From Oscillospiraceae bacterium (GTDB taxonomy: Bacteria; Bacillota; Clostridia; Oscillospirales; JAAYXM01): a stretch of 64,000 nucleotides of DNA. Location: positions 25,001 through 89,000 of the forward strand of contig JAFQME010000016.1 in NCBI GenBank assembly GCA_017421025.1. The letters run 5' to 3'. The notes under the pieces were generated by a model that ran no database searches, was not told where the DNA came from, and saw only the letters and a program-made list of their open reading frames with translations. Positions 55,876 through 64,000 of this stretch are shown piece after piece; positions within the stretch are counted from its first letter, which is position 1, and each line of letters begins with the position of its first letter. Made by a program: the position numbers and the translations under genes.

Positions 55876-56479
55876 TTTGATATCCTCTTTCTTTCCAGAA
55901 CACCCGGAGCGCCCCGGCAAGGTTTTGCAAGGCAACTGCTCGGTGTGAGATTTCATTTTTTCGTTCTGCAGTGATTTCTGCCATGGTGGCTGATTCGTTG
56001 GGGAGATAAAAAATCGGGTCATATCCGAAACCGCCTTCCCCTGCCGCAGTCTCGGTGATGAGACCGTGGCACTCTCCACGGGTCATGATCTTAGCGCCGT
56101 CAGGGAACACACAAGCAATTGCAGATACGAAGAAGGCACGGCGGTTTGTCTTCCCCTCCAGATTCTTAAGGAGGAGATTCAATCGGTCGGTGTCGTCTGC
56201 GCAAGCATCTCCGCCATAACGTGCCGAGAAAATCCCCGGCTCACCGCCAAGCGCTTCTACCACAAGCCCCGAATCATCCGCTACTGCAGGAAGTCCGGTC
56301 ACTCGCATTGCGTTTTCCGCTTTGAGAACTGCGTTTTCTTCAAATGTAACCCCGGTTTCCTCTACATCAGTGGTCACACCCGCTTCCTTGAGCGAAAGCG
56401 CTTCCACCCCGAAGTCACACAAAATCTTTTTCAGTTCTCCTAATTTTTTTTGGTTATTGGTTGCAATTACAAATTTCAT
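55862..56479 (-). CDS. rdgB: RdgB/HAM1 inosine/xanthosine triphosphate pyrophosphatase
   Basis: 205 aa. VIATNNQKKLGELKKIL, VEETGVTFEENAVLKAENA, AVADDSGLVVEALGGEPGIF, GGFGYDPIFYLPNES and EISHRAVALQNL are all present. It removes ITP, XTP and dITP from nucleotide pools. One-base overlap (TAATG) with rph. Confidence 0.97.
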   Translation of the reverse strand: MKFVIATNNQKKLGELKKILCDFGVEALSLKEAGVTTDVEETGVTFEENAVLKAENAMRVTGLPAVADDSGLVVEALGGEPGIFSARYGGDACADDTDRLNLLLKNLEGKTNRRAFFVSAIACVFPDGAKIMTRGECHGLITETAAGEGGFGYDPIFYLPNESATMAEITAERKNEISHRAVALQNLAGALRVFWKERGYQNADK

Positions 56480-57201
56480 TACAATGTTCCACCCAATGCT
56501 TTTTTCTGTTTGGCAATCAAGCTTTTGACGCCACGAGTTGCAAGATTTAAGAGTTTGGTGTGCTCAGCACGGGTAAACGGACGTTCTTCCCCGGTGCCCT
56601 GCACTTCAATGAGCGATCCGTCCTCGGTCATGATGGCATTGAAATCCACCTCAGCCGCACTGTCTTCTTTATAATTCAAATCCAAAACACAAGTTCCGTT
56701 TACAATTCCAACACTGACTGCAGCCGCCCACTGCGTAATGGGATTTTTTCGAATCAGCCCTTGCTCCACCATACGACGGCATGCAAGTGCAAGCGCAACA
56801 AAGCCGCCTGTAATGGAAGCGCAACGGGTCCCTCCGTCCGCCTGAAGGACATCACAGTCCACTGTGATGGTATACTCTCCCAATGCCGCAAGATCCACCA
56901 CACTACGCAACGATCTTCCGATCAAGCGCTGGATTTCGCTGCTGCGAGGGGCGATTTTGAGTCGGGAAACATCCCTTGGGGTACGTTTTCCGGTTGCACG
57001 AGGAAGCATGGAATATTCGGCAGTGACCCAACCGGTCCCCATCGGAACATACGGCGGTGCACCTGCTTCCACGGTGGCATTACACAGAACATGAGTATCT
57101 CCCATTTTGATGAGCACACTGCCCTCTGCATATTTGGTGAAATCTGTAACAATCTTGACCGGGCGCAACTGCCCCTCGGTCCGTCCGTCAACTCGTGCCA
57201 T
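56479..57201 (-). CDS. rph: Ribonuclease PH
   Basis: 240 aa. [16 protein letters not shown] at the start, [40 protein letters not shown] and [19 protein letters not shown]. It trims tRNA 3' ends phosphorolytically. The start at 57201 has AAGGAG at 7 nt; an ATG 6 nt earlier is too close to it. The pairing with rdgB is conserved in Firmicutes. Confidence 0.97.
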   Translation of the reverse strand: MARVDGRTEGQLRPVKIVTDFTKYAEGSVLIKMGDTHVLCNATVEAGAPPYVPMGTGWVTAEYSMLPRATGKRTPRDVSRLKIAPRSSEIQRLIGRSLRSVVDLAALGEYTITVDCDVLQADGGTRCASITGGFVALALACRRMVEQGLIRKNPITQWAAAVSVGIVNGTCVLDLNYKEDSAAEVDFNAIMTEDGSLIEVQGTGEERPFTRAEHTKLLNLATRGVKSLIAKQKKALGGTL

Positions 57202-57212
57202 AATCATTCTCC

Positions 57213-58118
57213 TTAGAACAATGCTTTTGCAAAACTCTCTGCATCAAAAGGCATCAGATCATCCATCTGTTCCCCAACGCCGATGAATTTCACCGGAATG
57301 TCCATGGTATCTGCAATAGAGACCACGATACCGCCTTTTGCGGTACCGTCAAGCTTGGTGAGCACAATCCCGCTCACACCGGCAGCTTTGGTAAACTCTT
57401 TCGCCTGCGAAACCGCATTCTGCCCTGTGGTTGCATCGAGCACCAAAAGGGTCTCAACATCTGCGCCGGGAAGTTCACGGTCGATTACTCTGGAAATCTT
57501 CTGCAATTCATTCATGAGGTTTTGCTTGTTATGAAGTCTTCCTGCGGTGTCGCACAGCACAATATCACAGCCACGTGCTTTCGCCGCATTCATTGCGTCA
57601 AACACCACAGCCGCAGGGTCAGCCCCTTCACCATGACGAATGAGATCCACACCTGCACGTTCTGCCCAAATTCCAAGCTGATCCGCAGCAGCAGCACGGA
57701 AGGTATCCCCTGCCGCCAGCAAAACCTTCTTGCCTTGGCTTTTGAACACATGCGCCAGTTTCCCGATCGAAGTGGTTTTCCCCACCCCGTTGACCCCGAT
57801 CACCAATACCACAGAGGGCTTGGTATTCAGGGTAAGTTCACTGGATTTTCGGGTCAGAATCTCGCAAACGATTTGGTAAAACTCCTCTTTGAGTTCCTCC
57901 CCGTCACGCAGTTTCTTTTCTTTTGCTCGGGTGCGGAGTTCTTCTGTGATATTCATTGCGGTGACCGCACCAAGGTCCGCCATGATGAGTGCTTCTTCCA
58001 AATCATCGAAAAAGTTCTCATCCAGCGGAGTAAAGGTTTTGATGATACTCTCCACCTGCTCACTCACCGCAGCACGGGTCTTTTGCAGCCCCGCTTTGAG
58101 TTTGTCAAACAATCCCAT
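57213..58118 (-). CDS. ftsY: FtsY, signal recognition particle receptor
   Basis: 301 aa. N domain ([35 protein letters not shown]) and G domain with [63 protein letters not shown] and [13 protein letters not shown]. It receives SRP-nascent-chain complexes at the membrane. The acidic A domain is short, as usual in Firmicutes. 14 nt after smc. Confidence 0.98.
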   Translation of the reverse strand: MGLFDKLKAGLQKTRAAVSEQVESIIKTFTPLDENFFDDLEEALIMADLGAVTAMNITEELRTRAKEKKLRDGEELKEEFYQIVCEILTRKSSELTLNTKPSVVLVIGVNGVGKTTSIGKLAHVFKSQGKKVLLAAGDTFRAAAADQLGIWAERAGVDLIRHGEGADPAAVVFDAMNAAKARGCDIVLCDTAGRLHNKQNLMNELQKISRVIDRELPGADVETLLVLDATTGQNAVSQAKEFTKAAGVSGIVLTKLDGTAKGGIVVSIADTMDIPVKFIGVGEQMDDLMPFDAESFAKALF

Positions 58119-58132
58119 GAGAAAGTTCCTCT

Positions 58133-61100
58133 CTACTTGAGTTTCATATGCAATTCTTTTTCTACTTCCGCAATACTGATGGTCAGCATCTTGGAAATAC
58201 CACGTTCTTGCATGGTAACACCGTACAGCACATCCGCTTCTTCCATGGTGCCACGGCGATGTGTGATAACAATAAACTGAGTATTCTCAGAGAGTCTGCG
58301 CAGATAATCCGCATAACGGACCACGTTGACATCGTCCAACGCCGCCTCGATTTCGTCCAACACACAGAACGGAGTGGGACGCATCTTCATGATTGCAAAG
58401 TACAACGCAATTGCAACCAGCGCACGCTCACCGCCCGAGAGCAAGGTAATGGTCTTGAGGGTTTTTCCCGGCGGCTGGACTTTGATTTCAATACCGCAGT
58501 TTAAGATGTCATCCGGATCCTCCAGATTAAGTTCTGCGGTACCGCCATCGAAGATTTCAGTGAACGTTTCTCCGAATTTTTGGTTGATAATTGCGAATTT
58601 TTCCGCAAAAATCACACGCATTTGATCGGTAAGTTCCTTGATTTTTTCCAACAGCTCGGTCTTCGCCTGCTCCAAATCCGCACGCTGTGTGCTCATGAAT
58701 TCGAAACGTTCAGAGACTCGGTCGTACTCTTCGATTGCACCCACATTGACATTTCCAAGGCTCTTGCGCTCGCTCTTAAGCGTTTGAATCCGTGCCTTTG
58801 CCTCGGGAATGGATTCTATCGGCTGTGCAATCTCTTGCGCCGCTGTAACGGTGAGTTCATAGGTCTCCCAGAGTTTATCAATCATTTGAGCATATGCTTG
58901 TTCTGCAGCATCTTTTTTGGATTCCAGACGTGCACGCTCACGCTCAAGTTTTAAGATATCCTCATTGCGTTCCTTTGCCTCACGGTCCTTGCGATTTCTG
59001 ACCGCTTCCAAATCCAGTTTCTCCTGCATCCGCTCGGCAATACGGCCACGCTGTGCTTCTGCATCTTCCTGTGCCGCTTGCATTTCTGCATTCTTCTGCT
59101 CGATTTCAAGAGCAAGGAGACGATTCTTCTCTTCAAAGGATTCAATGAGTTTTAGTTTTTGACCACGGTCGCCTGCCATTGCCGCAGAGAGCTCAGAAAG
59201 TTCAGTTTTGGAGCGCTCATTTTCACGCAGCTCCGCTTCAATTCCTGCTGCACGCATTTTGAGATCTGCCAATTCCGCAGTCAGGTCTCCCTGCTGCGTC
59301 ATCAATTCGGTCTGCCCGGCCTGCTTTTGCTCGATTTCCGCTGCCAACTGATCCTTTGCAGCTGTTTTTTCTGCAATTTCCAAAGCAAGAGCGTCCAGGT
59401 CACGCTGACGCACAGTCACCCGTGCACGGAGTTCTCGGGTTTCTTCTTCCGCTGCGTCACCCGACTCATTCAAAGCGGACAGCAAAAGACCGTAATGCTC
59501 AATTTCGGTTTTGGATTTTAAGAGCGCATCTTCTGCGCTTCGTTTGTCATTCTGTGCAAGCTCGATTTCATAGGAAAGCGCTGCATATTCACGGGAAAGT
59601 TCCTGCACCGCTGCCGCATCTGTCTCAAGCTTCGCTTTTTTGGAAGAAAGTTCTTCCTCCAAACGGCGAAGTTCATTTGCACGGCTTAAAATGCCGACAT
59701 TTTTGCCGACACTACCACCGGTATAAGAGCCGCCCGCATTGATAACCTGTCCGTCCAAAGTAACGATTTTGAACTGATAATTGTGCTTCCGGGCAAGGGT
59801 GGTTGCACGGTCGATGTGTTCGACGATGACCACACGGCCCAACAAGCTTTGATACACTTCCTCAAAACGGGGATCAAACGAAACGAGTTCTGCTGCAATT
59901 CCGCAAACCCCGTCTTCTTTTTCCACCCCGGATGCTGAAAGACGCTTCCCACGAATGGTGGTCAACGGATAAAAGGTGGTTCTTCCGCTGCCTGAACTTT
60001 TGAGGAATGAAATGGCCGACTTTGCACAGCGCTCATCTTCCACAATGATATTGTTCAGTGCACCGCCAAGCGCAATTTCCACCGCAACTGCATATTTTTC
60101 GGGAACTTGCATCAATTTAGAGACGATGCCGCAAACACCAGAAAGCTGTTTGCGTTCAGATGCCTGCATGACCGCTTTGGTCGCACCGGAAAATCCTGCA
60201 AATTCACGTTCCAATTCGGTGAGATAACGATATTTTTCTTCCATGGAAGAAATCGTATTCTGGGCTTTTTGAAGGTCTTGCTGCGCAGACTCCAGTTTGG
60301 TCTTACGGCTTTCCGCTTTGAGAGTGAATCCACGCAGACGGTTTTCCGCTTCTGCGAGTTTGCCTTCCGCTTCTTCACAAATCTGCTTGACAGCACGTGC
60401 TTTCTCTCGGGTCTCTTTCCGTTTGGCTTCTTGTTCGGAGAAGTCTGATTCCAAAAGGGAAAGTCGATCGGTATCCGCCTTGAGCGATGCTTCTTCCGCC
60501 GCTTGTTTTGTGGTAAGACCCAAAAGCTCGGTTTCTTTCACAAGGAGAGATGCTCGCAACGCATCGATCTGCTTTGCAACATCGTCACTCCCTGCCAATG
60601 CCTGCATAATCTGCTCATTCATTGCGGCGATGGAAGCAGTGAGGGTTTCACTCTCCTGCAAGAGGGCAGCGATGCGAGACTCACGCTCTGCAATCTGCTC
60701 TTGAATTCCGCCTTCACGGGATTCTTCTTCCGAGAGTTCCCCTCGTACACGTTCTGCATTTTCCAGATTATTCTGCACGCTTGCTTCCAGCACTTGGCGG
60801 GAATGCAGGATCTCCTGCACTGCACGTTCCTTTGCCTGCAAGGTTTCACGTTCTTCTTCGATGGTGACTTCAAGCGCACGCATTTTTTCCGCCTGCTCTT
60901 CCACCTCATGGTAAAGGGCGTCTACGGTTTCCTGCATCCGCACAAATTGCGCACAGGCATTCTCGTAATCCTGCGCAAATTTTGCTGCCGCTTCTTTTTC
61001 CCGATCCAGTTCATACAGCCAGACATTGGTTTCCAACTGCTTCAATTCATCGTAAATCGCCAGGTAACGTTTTGCTTTCTCTGCCTGTTCTTGCAAAGGA

Positions 61101-61708
61101 AGCACCTGGCTCTCCAGTTCAGAAATGATATCTCGGATGCGAATGAGGTTTTCCTCGGTTGCATCCAACTTCCGCTCCGCTTCCACTTTGCGATGGCGGA
61201 ACTTGGAGATTCCGGAAGCTTCTTCGAAAATCTCACGGCGATCCTCACTCTTGACCGAAAGGATTTCATCAATACGACCCTGACCAATGATGGAATAGCC
61301 GTCACGACCAAGACCTGTATCCATGAAAAGTTCATGGATATCACGCAGGCGCATTGCCTTGCGATTGATATAGAATTCACTTTCGCCTGAGCGGTAGTAA
61401 CGACGGGTAACGGTTACTTCGTTGTATTCCACAGGCAGAGCACCGTCTGAGTTGTCGATGGTGAGCGATACTTCCGCAAAGCCAACCGGTTTCCGCTGCT
61501 GAGTGCCACCGAAGATAACATCTTCCATCTTACTGCCACGCAGAGTACGGGTGGACTGCTCGCCCAAGACCCAACGAACTGCATCGGAGATATTTGATTT
61601 GCCGCTGCCATTCGGACCTACGATCGCAGTAATGCCTTGATCAAAACTGATAACACTCTTGTCCGGGAACGATTTAAAGCCCTGAAGTTCCAAACTTTTC
61701 AGACGCAA
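58133..61708 (-). CDS. smc: SMC chromosome-condensation ATPase
   Basis: 1191 aa. Head motifs at both ends: Walker A VGPNGSGKSNISDA near residue 32, and C-terminal signature LLSGGERALVAIAL with Walker B FCVLDEIEAALDD. Two long coiled coils (about 170-505 and 670-1020) flank the hinge, which contains SGVCGIVSKLMQVPEKYAVA, VEIALGGALNNIIVEDE and the glycine run NAGGSYTGGSVGKN. It forms the condensin core with ScpA/ScpB (not in the window). First gene of the long operon down to leuS. Confidence 0.98.
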   Translation of the reverse strand: MRLKSLELQGFKSFPDKSVISFDQGITAIVGPNGSGKSNISDAVRWVLGEQSTRTLRGSKMEDVIFGGTQQRKPVGFAEVSLTIDNSDGALPVEYNEVTVTRRYYRSGESEFYINRKAMRLRDIHELFMDTGLGRDGYSIIGQGRIDEILSVKSEDRREIFEEASGISKFRHRKVEAERKLDATEENLIRIRDIISELESQVLPLQEQAEKAKRYLAIYDELKQLETNVWLYELDREKEAAAKFAQDYENACAQFVRMQETVDALYHEVEEQAEKMRALEVTIEEERETLQAKERAVQEILHSRQVLEASVQNNLENAERVRGELSEEESREGGIQEQIAERESRIAALLQESETLTASIAAMNEQIMQALAGSDDVAKQIDALRASLLVKETELLGLTTKQAAEEASLKADTDRLSLLESDFSEQEAKRKETREKARAVKQICEEAEGKLAEAENRLRGFTLKAESRKTKLESAQQDLQKAQNTISSMEEKYRYLTELEREFAGFSGATKAVMQASERKQLSGVCGIVSKLMQVPEKYAVAVEIALGGALNNIIVEDERCAKSAISFLKSSGSGRTTFYPLTTIRGKRLSASGVEKEDGVCGIAAELVSFDPRFEEVYQSLLGRVVIVEHIDRATTLARKHNYQFKIVTLDGQVINAGGSYTGGSVGKNVGILSRANELRRLEEELSSKKAKLETDAAAVQELSREYAALSYEIELAQNDKRSAEDALLKSKTEIEHYGLLLSALNESGDAAEEETRELRARVTVRQRDLDALALEIAEKTAAKDQLAAEIEQKQAGQTELMTQQGDLTAELADLKMRAAGIEAELRENERSKTELSELSAAMAGDRGQKLKLIESFEEKNRLLALEIEQKNAEMQAAQEDAEAQRGRIAERMQEKLDLEAVRNRKDREAKERNEDILKLERERARLESKKDAAEQAYAQMIDKLWETYELTVTAAQEIAQPIESIPEAKARIQTLKSERKSLGNVNVGAIEEYDRVSERFEFMSTQRADLEQAKTELLEKIKELTDQMRVIFAEKFAIINQKFGETFTEIFDGGTAELNLEDPDDILNCGIEIKVQPPGKTLKTITLLSGGERALVAIALYFAIMKMRPTPFCVLDEIEAALDDVNVVRYADYLRRLSENTQFIVITHRRGTMEEADVLYGVTMQERGISKMLTISIAEVEKELHMKLK

Positions 61709-61746
61709 ACCAAAAACCTCCTTTCAATTATTTTACAATCCATTTT

Positions 61747-61775
61747 ATTTTACCAATTTTAAGCATCTTTTGCAA
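61747..61775 (-). promoter_or_regulatory. Promoter of the smc operon
   Basis: Minus-strand TTGCAA (61775-61770), 17-nt spacer, TAAAAT (61752-61747) with TGG before the -10. It drives the run of genes from smc to leuS. Confidence 0.75.
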
Positions 61776-61799
61776 GAGGAATCTTTTTTTGAAAAAAAC

Positions 61800-61828
61800 T
61801 TTACGCAGAACTATTTTTGGTATATGAT
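61800..61828 (+). promoter_or_regulatory. Promoter of the HAD phosphatase gene
   Basis: TTTACG (61800-61805), 17-nt spacer, TATGAT (61823-61828). Divergent from the smc promoter, about 25 bp apart. Confidence 0.55.
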
Positions 61829-61849
61829 AATGACAAAGGAGGGACGAGG

Positions 61850-62500
61850 ATGCAATACCGTACCATTTTATTTGATTTAGACGGCACATTGACCGACCCG
61901 TTTGAAGGAATTACAAAGAGTGTACAATATGCGGCACAGCATTTCGGGATCATTGAGCCGGATTTGGAAAAGTTGCGTGGATTCATCGGGCCTCCGTTGG
62001 AAGCCGAACTTTGCCGTTATTTTCATCTCTCCCCCGAGGACGGAAAAATCGCACTTGCAAAATACCGTGAGCGTTTTTCCACAATCGGCATATTTGAAAA
62101 TAAGGTGTATCCGGGCATCCGCAATATGCTTTCCGCATTACATGAGCGTGGTGCAACGCTTGCCATCGCCTCCAGCAAGCCGCACATTTACGTCAATCAG
62201 ATTTTGGAGCATTTCGATCTTGCGAAGTACTTTAAGGCGGTTTCCGGCAGTGAGCTTTCCGGAGAACGTGTGGTTAAAAGCGATGCAATTCGCTATGCGC
62301 TGGAACTTTTGGAACTCGAGCCCTCTCCCGAGATTTTGATGGTGGGAGACCGTGTGCACGATGCCATCGGAGCATTCTCGGTCGGACTCCCGTTTGTGGG
62401 CGTGCGTTACAGCTATGCCGTTTTGGACGAATTCGATTCGGTTGCAAATATTTTTGTTGCAGATACAGTGGAGCAACTCTCCGATTTCTTACTAAAATAA
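61850..62500 (+). CDS. HAD-family phosphatase (Gph/PGP-like)
   Basis: 216 aa. Motif I ILFDLDGTLTDPFEGITKSV (two catalytic Asp), motif II ATLAIASSKPH, motif III lysine in SGERVVKSDAIRYALELL, motif IV EILMVGDRVHDAIGA. A helical C1 cap (residues about 20-80) is typical of phosphoglycolate phosphatase-like enzymes. The natural substrate is unknown. The start at 61850 follows AAAGGAGGGACGAGG. Monocistronic. Confidence 0.9.
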   Translation: MQYRTILFDLDGTLTDPFEGITKSVQYAAQHFGIIEPDLEKLRGFIGPPLEAELCRYFHLSPEDGKIALAKYRERFSTIGIFENKVYPGIRNMLSALHERGATLAIASSKPHIYVNQILEHFDLAKYFKAVSGSELSGERVVKSDAIRYALELLELEPSPEILMVGDRVHDAIGAFSVGLPFVGVRYSYAVLDEFDSVANIFVADTVEQLSDFLLK

Positions 62501-62501
62501 C

Positions 62502-62533
62502 AAACACCCGACAGTGTTACTGTCGGGTGTTTT
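62502..62533. terminator. Bidirectional terminator between the HAD and amidohydrolase genes
   Basis: A 14-bp perfect stem (62502-62515 with 62519-62532, loop GTT) with T-ends on both strands; both converging genes stop within 2 nt of it. Confidence 0.93.
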
Positions 62534-62534
62534 G

Positions 62535-63326
62535 TTATCTGTTTTGCATGAGACATTCCAGGTTTTTACCCAAAATATCGATTTTGATTTCATCGGGAAT
62601 TTCTGCCATTGCAATTCTGCCCACGGTAAACATCGGAGAATAGAACGGCATATCCGAGCCAAACAGAATTTTCTTCGGATCTGCTTCCCGCACCAGCCAT
62701 TCAATATTTCCTTGAAGGGCTGTGGAAAGCGCTGTGTCACCATATACGTTCGGGCGTTTGTTCACCAAATCCATCGCATAGGTAAGCCCCGGGATGTCTG
62801 CGCCGGAGTGTCCCATGATCCAACGGATATTCGGGAATCGAGCAGAGAGGCGGTCAATTTGCGCAACCTGCCCTGCCCCCCAAACATGGGAAAGAACGAT
62901 CATCTTGTGGTCATCCGCATATTCATAGACAGGGTCATACGCCGGATTTTCAATGGCACAACCGTGGCAGTCAGCGTGGACTTTGATTCCACGGAAACCG
63001 GGATGCTCCAAACAGCGCAGAACTTCCGGCATCAGACCATCTTCGTAATTGGGATTGACGGTAATATACCCCCAAAAACGATCGGGATGTTGTTCACACG
63101 CTTCCCGCACCATATCATTTCCGTAAATAAAATCCGGTCCGATGCTGGCGTGTGCTGTGGCAAATACGGTATCGATTCCAACTCGGTCCATATTTGCGAT
63201 CATTTGATCTGCAGTCCCATCCCCCGGGACATAAAACGCTTTCCAACGTCCCAAATGGTTGTGACAGTCATGTATTTTAATCTCGTCAAGCGGACTTCCG
63301 GACAGAACTTTTTCTCTGAAATTCAT
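62535..63326 (-). CDS. Amidohydrolase-2 family metal-dependent hydrolase (COG2159-like)
   Basis: 263 aa, TIM-barrel. IKIHDCHNHLGRWKAF carries the H-x-H metal ligands, GIKVHADCHGCAI, VLSHVWGAG, WIMGHSGADIPG and the terminal Asp in ILFGSDMPFYSP complete the pattern. The substrate is unknown; family members include decarboxylases and lactonases. The start was set at the ATG at 63326, which shares one base with the preceding stop and has GGGAGGTG at 9-10 nt. Paralogue of the gene just upstream. Confidence 0.88.
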   Translation of the reverse strand: MNFREKVLSGSPLDEIKIHDCHNHLGRWKAFYVPGDGTADQMIANMDRVGIDTVFATAHASIGPDFIYGNDMVREACEQHPDRFWGYITVNPNYEDGLMPEVLRCLEHPGFRGIKVHADCHGCAIENPAYDPVYEYADDHKMIVLSHVWGAGQVAQIDRLSARFPNIRWIMGHSGADIPGLTYAMDLVNKRPNVYGDTALSTALQGNIEWLVREADPKKILFGSDMPFYSPMFTVGRIAMAEIPDEIKIDILGKNLECLMQNR

Positions 63327-64000
63327 CACAGCTTGACACCTCCCAACAGACGCTCAAGATTCTCGGATGCAATCAACTGCTTTTCTTCGTCCGAGATGTT
63401 TGCATAAGTGATGGTTGCAATCGCAGCGCCACCTGCACCGTATGGTAAACTGCTGCCAAACAAAATACGATCTGCACCGAATTTTGCGCACACATCTTCA
63501 ATTCCGTCCATCGCTTTCCAACCTGCACTGGTGATATGCAGGTTTGCATACTGATCGAGAAGGGCATAGAGATTTCTTGCATCACGGTATGTGACCCCGG
63601 AAAGAACGATCGGAAGTTTCGGGTGTACTTTCAGAATTTTCTGCAAGCCCTCATATCCGCCGGTAATCTGCACCAATCCAATAAACAACGGAATCCGGGC
63701 ATCCTCGAGCGCATCGTAGAGTGCACCGCAATTCCATTCACTTGTGATAAAATTCTGATCGCCGGCATATCCGAACATTGTAACAGCACGCACATCGTTG
63801 GCTTTCATTTTTACCAGGAGTTCCTTTGGCTCCCAAAACTCACCGGTATGATGCGGCTGCACGGTCCACAGCGGGGTTAAACTCGGGGTATCTGCAATTT
63901 CTTCCATCAGCATTTGATTGCCAACCATCGGGTCGAGTTCTGCAGCAACCGCATGACGCACCAACGCACGCTCAATCCCACAATGTTCCATCTGCAGAAG
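63326..64000 (-). CDS. Second amidohydrolase-2 family protein, N-terminus outside the window
   Basis: 225 codons are open to the right edge, so the gene starts outside; the H-x-H strand 1 is missing from view. Visible motifs: KLPIVLSGVTYRDARNLYAL, LHITSAGWKAMDGIEDVCAK and DRILFGSSLPYGAGGAAI, where Ser replaces the last metal-ligand Asp of the sister protein (GSDMPF). It ends GVKL directly on the ATG of its paralogue, so the pair is translationally coupled and may work as a heteromer (inference). Loss of the Asp suggests altered metal use. Confidence 0.82.
   Translation of the reverse strand, partial: LLQMEHCGIERALVRHAVAAELDPMVGNQMLMEEIADTPSLTPLWTVQPHHTGEFWEPKELLVKMKANDVRAVTMFGYAGDQNFITSEWNCGALYDALEDARIPLFIGLVQITGGYEGLQKILKVHPKLPIVLSGVTYRDARNLYALLDQYANLHITSAGWKAMDGIEDVCAKFGADRILFGSSLPYGAGGAAIATITYANISDEEKQLIASENLERLLGGVKL

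Noticed and set aside
1..64000. tRNA, rRNA, CRISPR arrays, transposases, phage genes, attachment sites, replication origin
   Set aside because: Looked for on both strands and not seen; T-box leaders were also sought upstream of trpS and leuS without success.

Overview
The window is a stretch of low-to-mid-GC Gram-positive chromosome that reads as an endospore-forming member of class Clostridia, most like the gut Oscillospiraceae/Ruminococcaceae group. This is inferred from gene content: dipicolinate synthase dpaAB, a DacF-like carboxypeptidase, the whiA-yvcK-rapZ-murB cluster, the small clostridial P-loop protein usually labelled 'PilT', a THF-riboswitch-controlled folT, strong GGAGG ribosome sites and sigma-A promoters. 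No rRNA, tRNA, CRISPR array, phage or insertion sequence was found. Gene density is very high and most genes sit in tight minus-strand operons.

Layout. 1-3.5 kb: PucR/CdaR-type regulator, ftsE, ftsX and the 5' part of a PcsB/EnvC-like hydrolase activator (division). 3.7-5.6 kb: stand-alone sugar ABC ATPase and an RsuA-type pseudouridine synthase. 5.7-9.7 kb (+): ribbon-helix-helix protein plus clpB behind a promoter covered by inverted repeats, then a THF riboswitch and folT. 9.8-17.4 kb (-): DUF4838 protein, rubredoxin, uvrA, uvrB, radC. 17.5-19.9 kb (+): metK and wecC. 20-25 kb (-): aminotransferase-trpS-wecA, and dppA-pfkA. 25.2-33.6 kb (-): mtaB-murB-rapZ-yvcK-whiA-dnaE. 33.7-37.5 kb (+): D,D-carboxypeptidase, hemolysin III, pgi and the P-loop protein. 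37.5-39.2 kb: a small accessory island (Xre regulator, divergent stalk/NPCBM surface protein, DUF3592-like membrane protein) bounded by two near-identical terminators.

39.3-46.6 kb (-): purine operon purE-C-F-M-N-H-D, with a leader RNA that carries an attenuator. 46.7-48.2 kb (+): dpaAB. 48.3-50.5 kb (-): htrA, a decayed TIR-domain gene that no intact reading frame shows, and rpsU. 50.6-61.7 kb (-): smc-ftsY-rph-rdgB-yhbY-nadD-yqeK-lcp-rsfS-leuS, largely translationally coupled. 61.8-64 kb: HAD phosphatase (+) and two tandem amidohydrolases (-), the upstream one cut by the window edge.

Most notable: (i) the PurF encoded in the purine operon lacks the N-terminal catalytic cysteine and the glutamine-site arginine although its PRPP site and Fe-S ligands are kept; (ii) the purE leader can fold as a 99-nt rod whose closing strand competes with an intrinsic terminator; (iii) a membrane-TIR pseudogene broken at three homopolymer runs; (iv) an apparently self-regulated RHH-clpB operon; (v) twin 14-bp palindromes 60 bp apart over the two divergent promoters of the accessory island.
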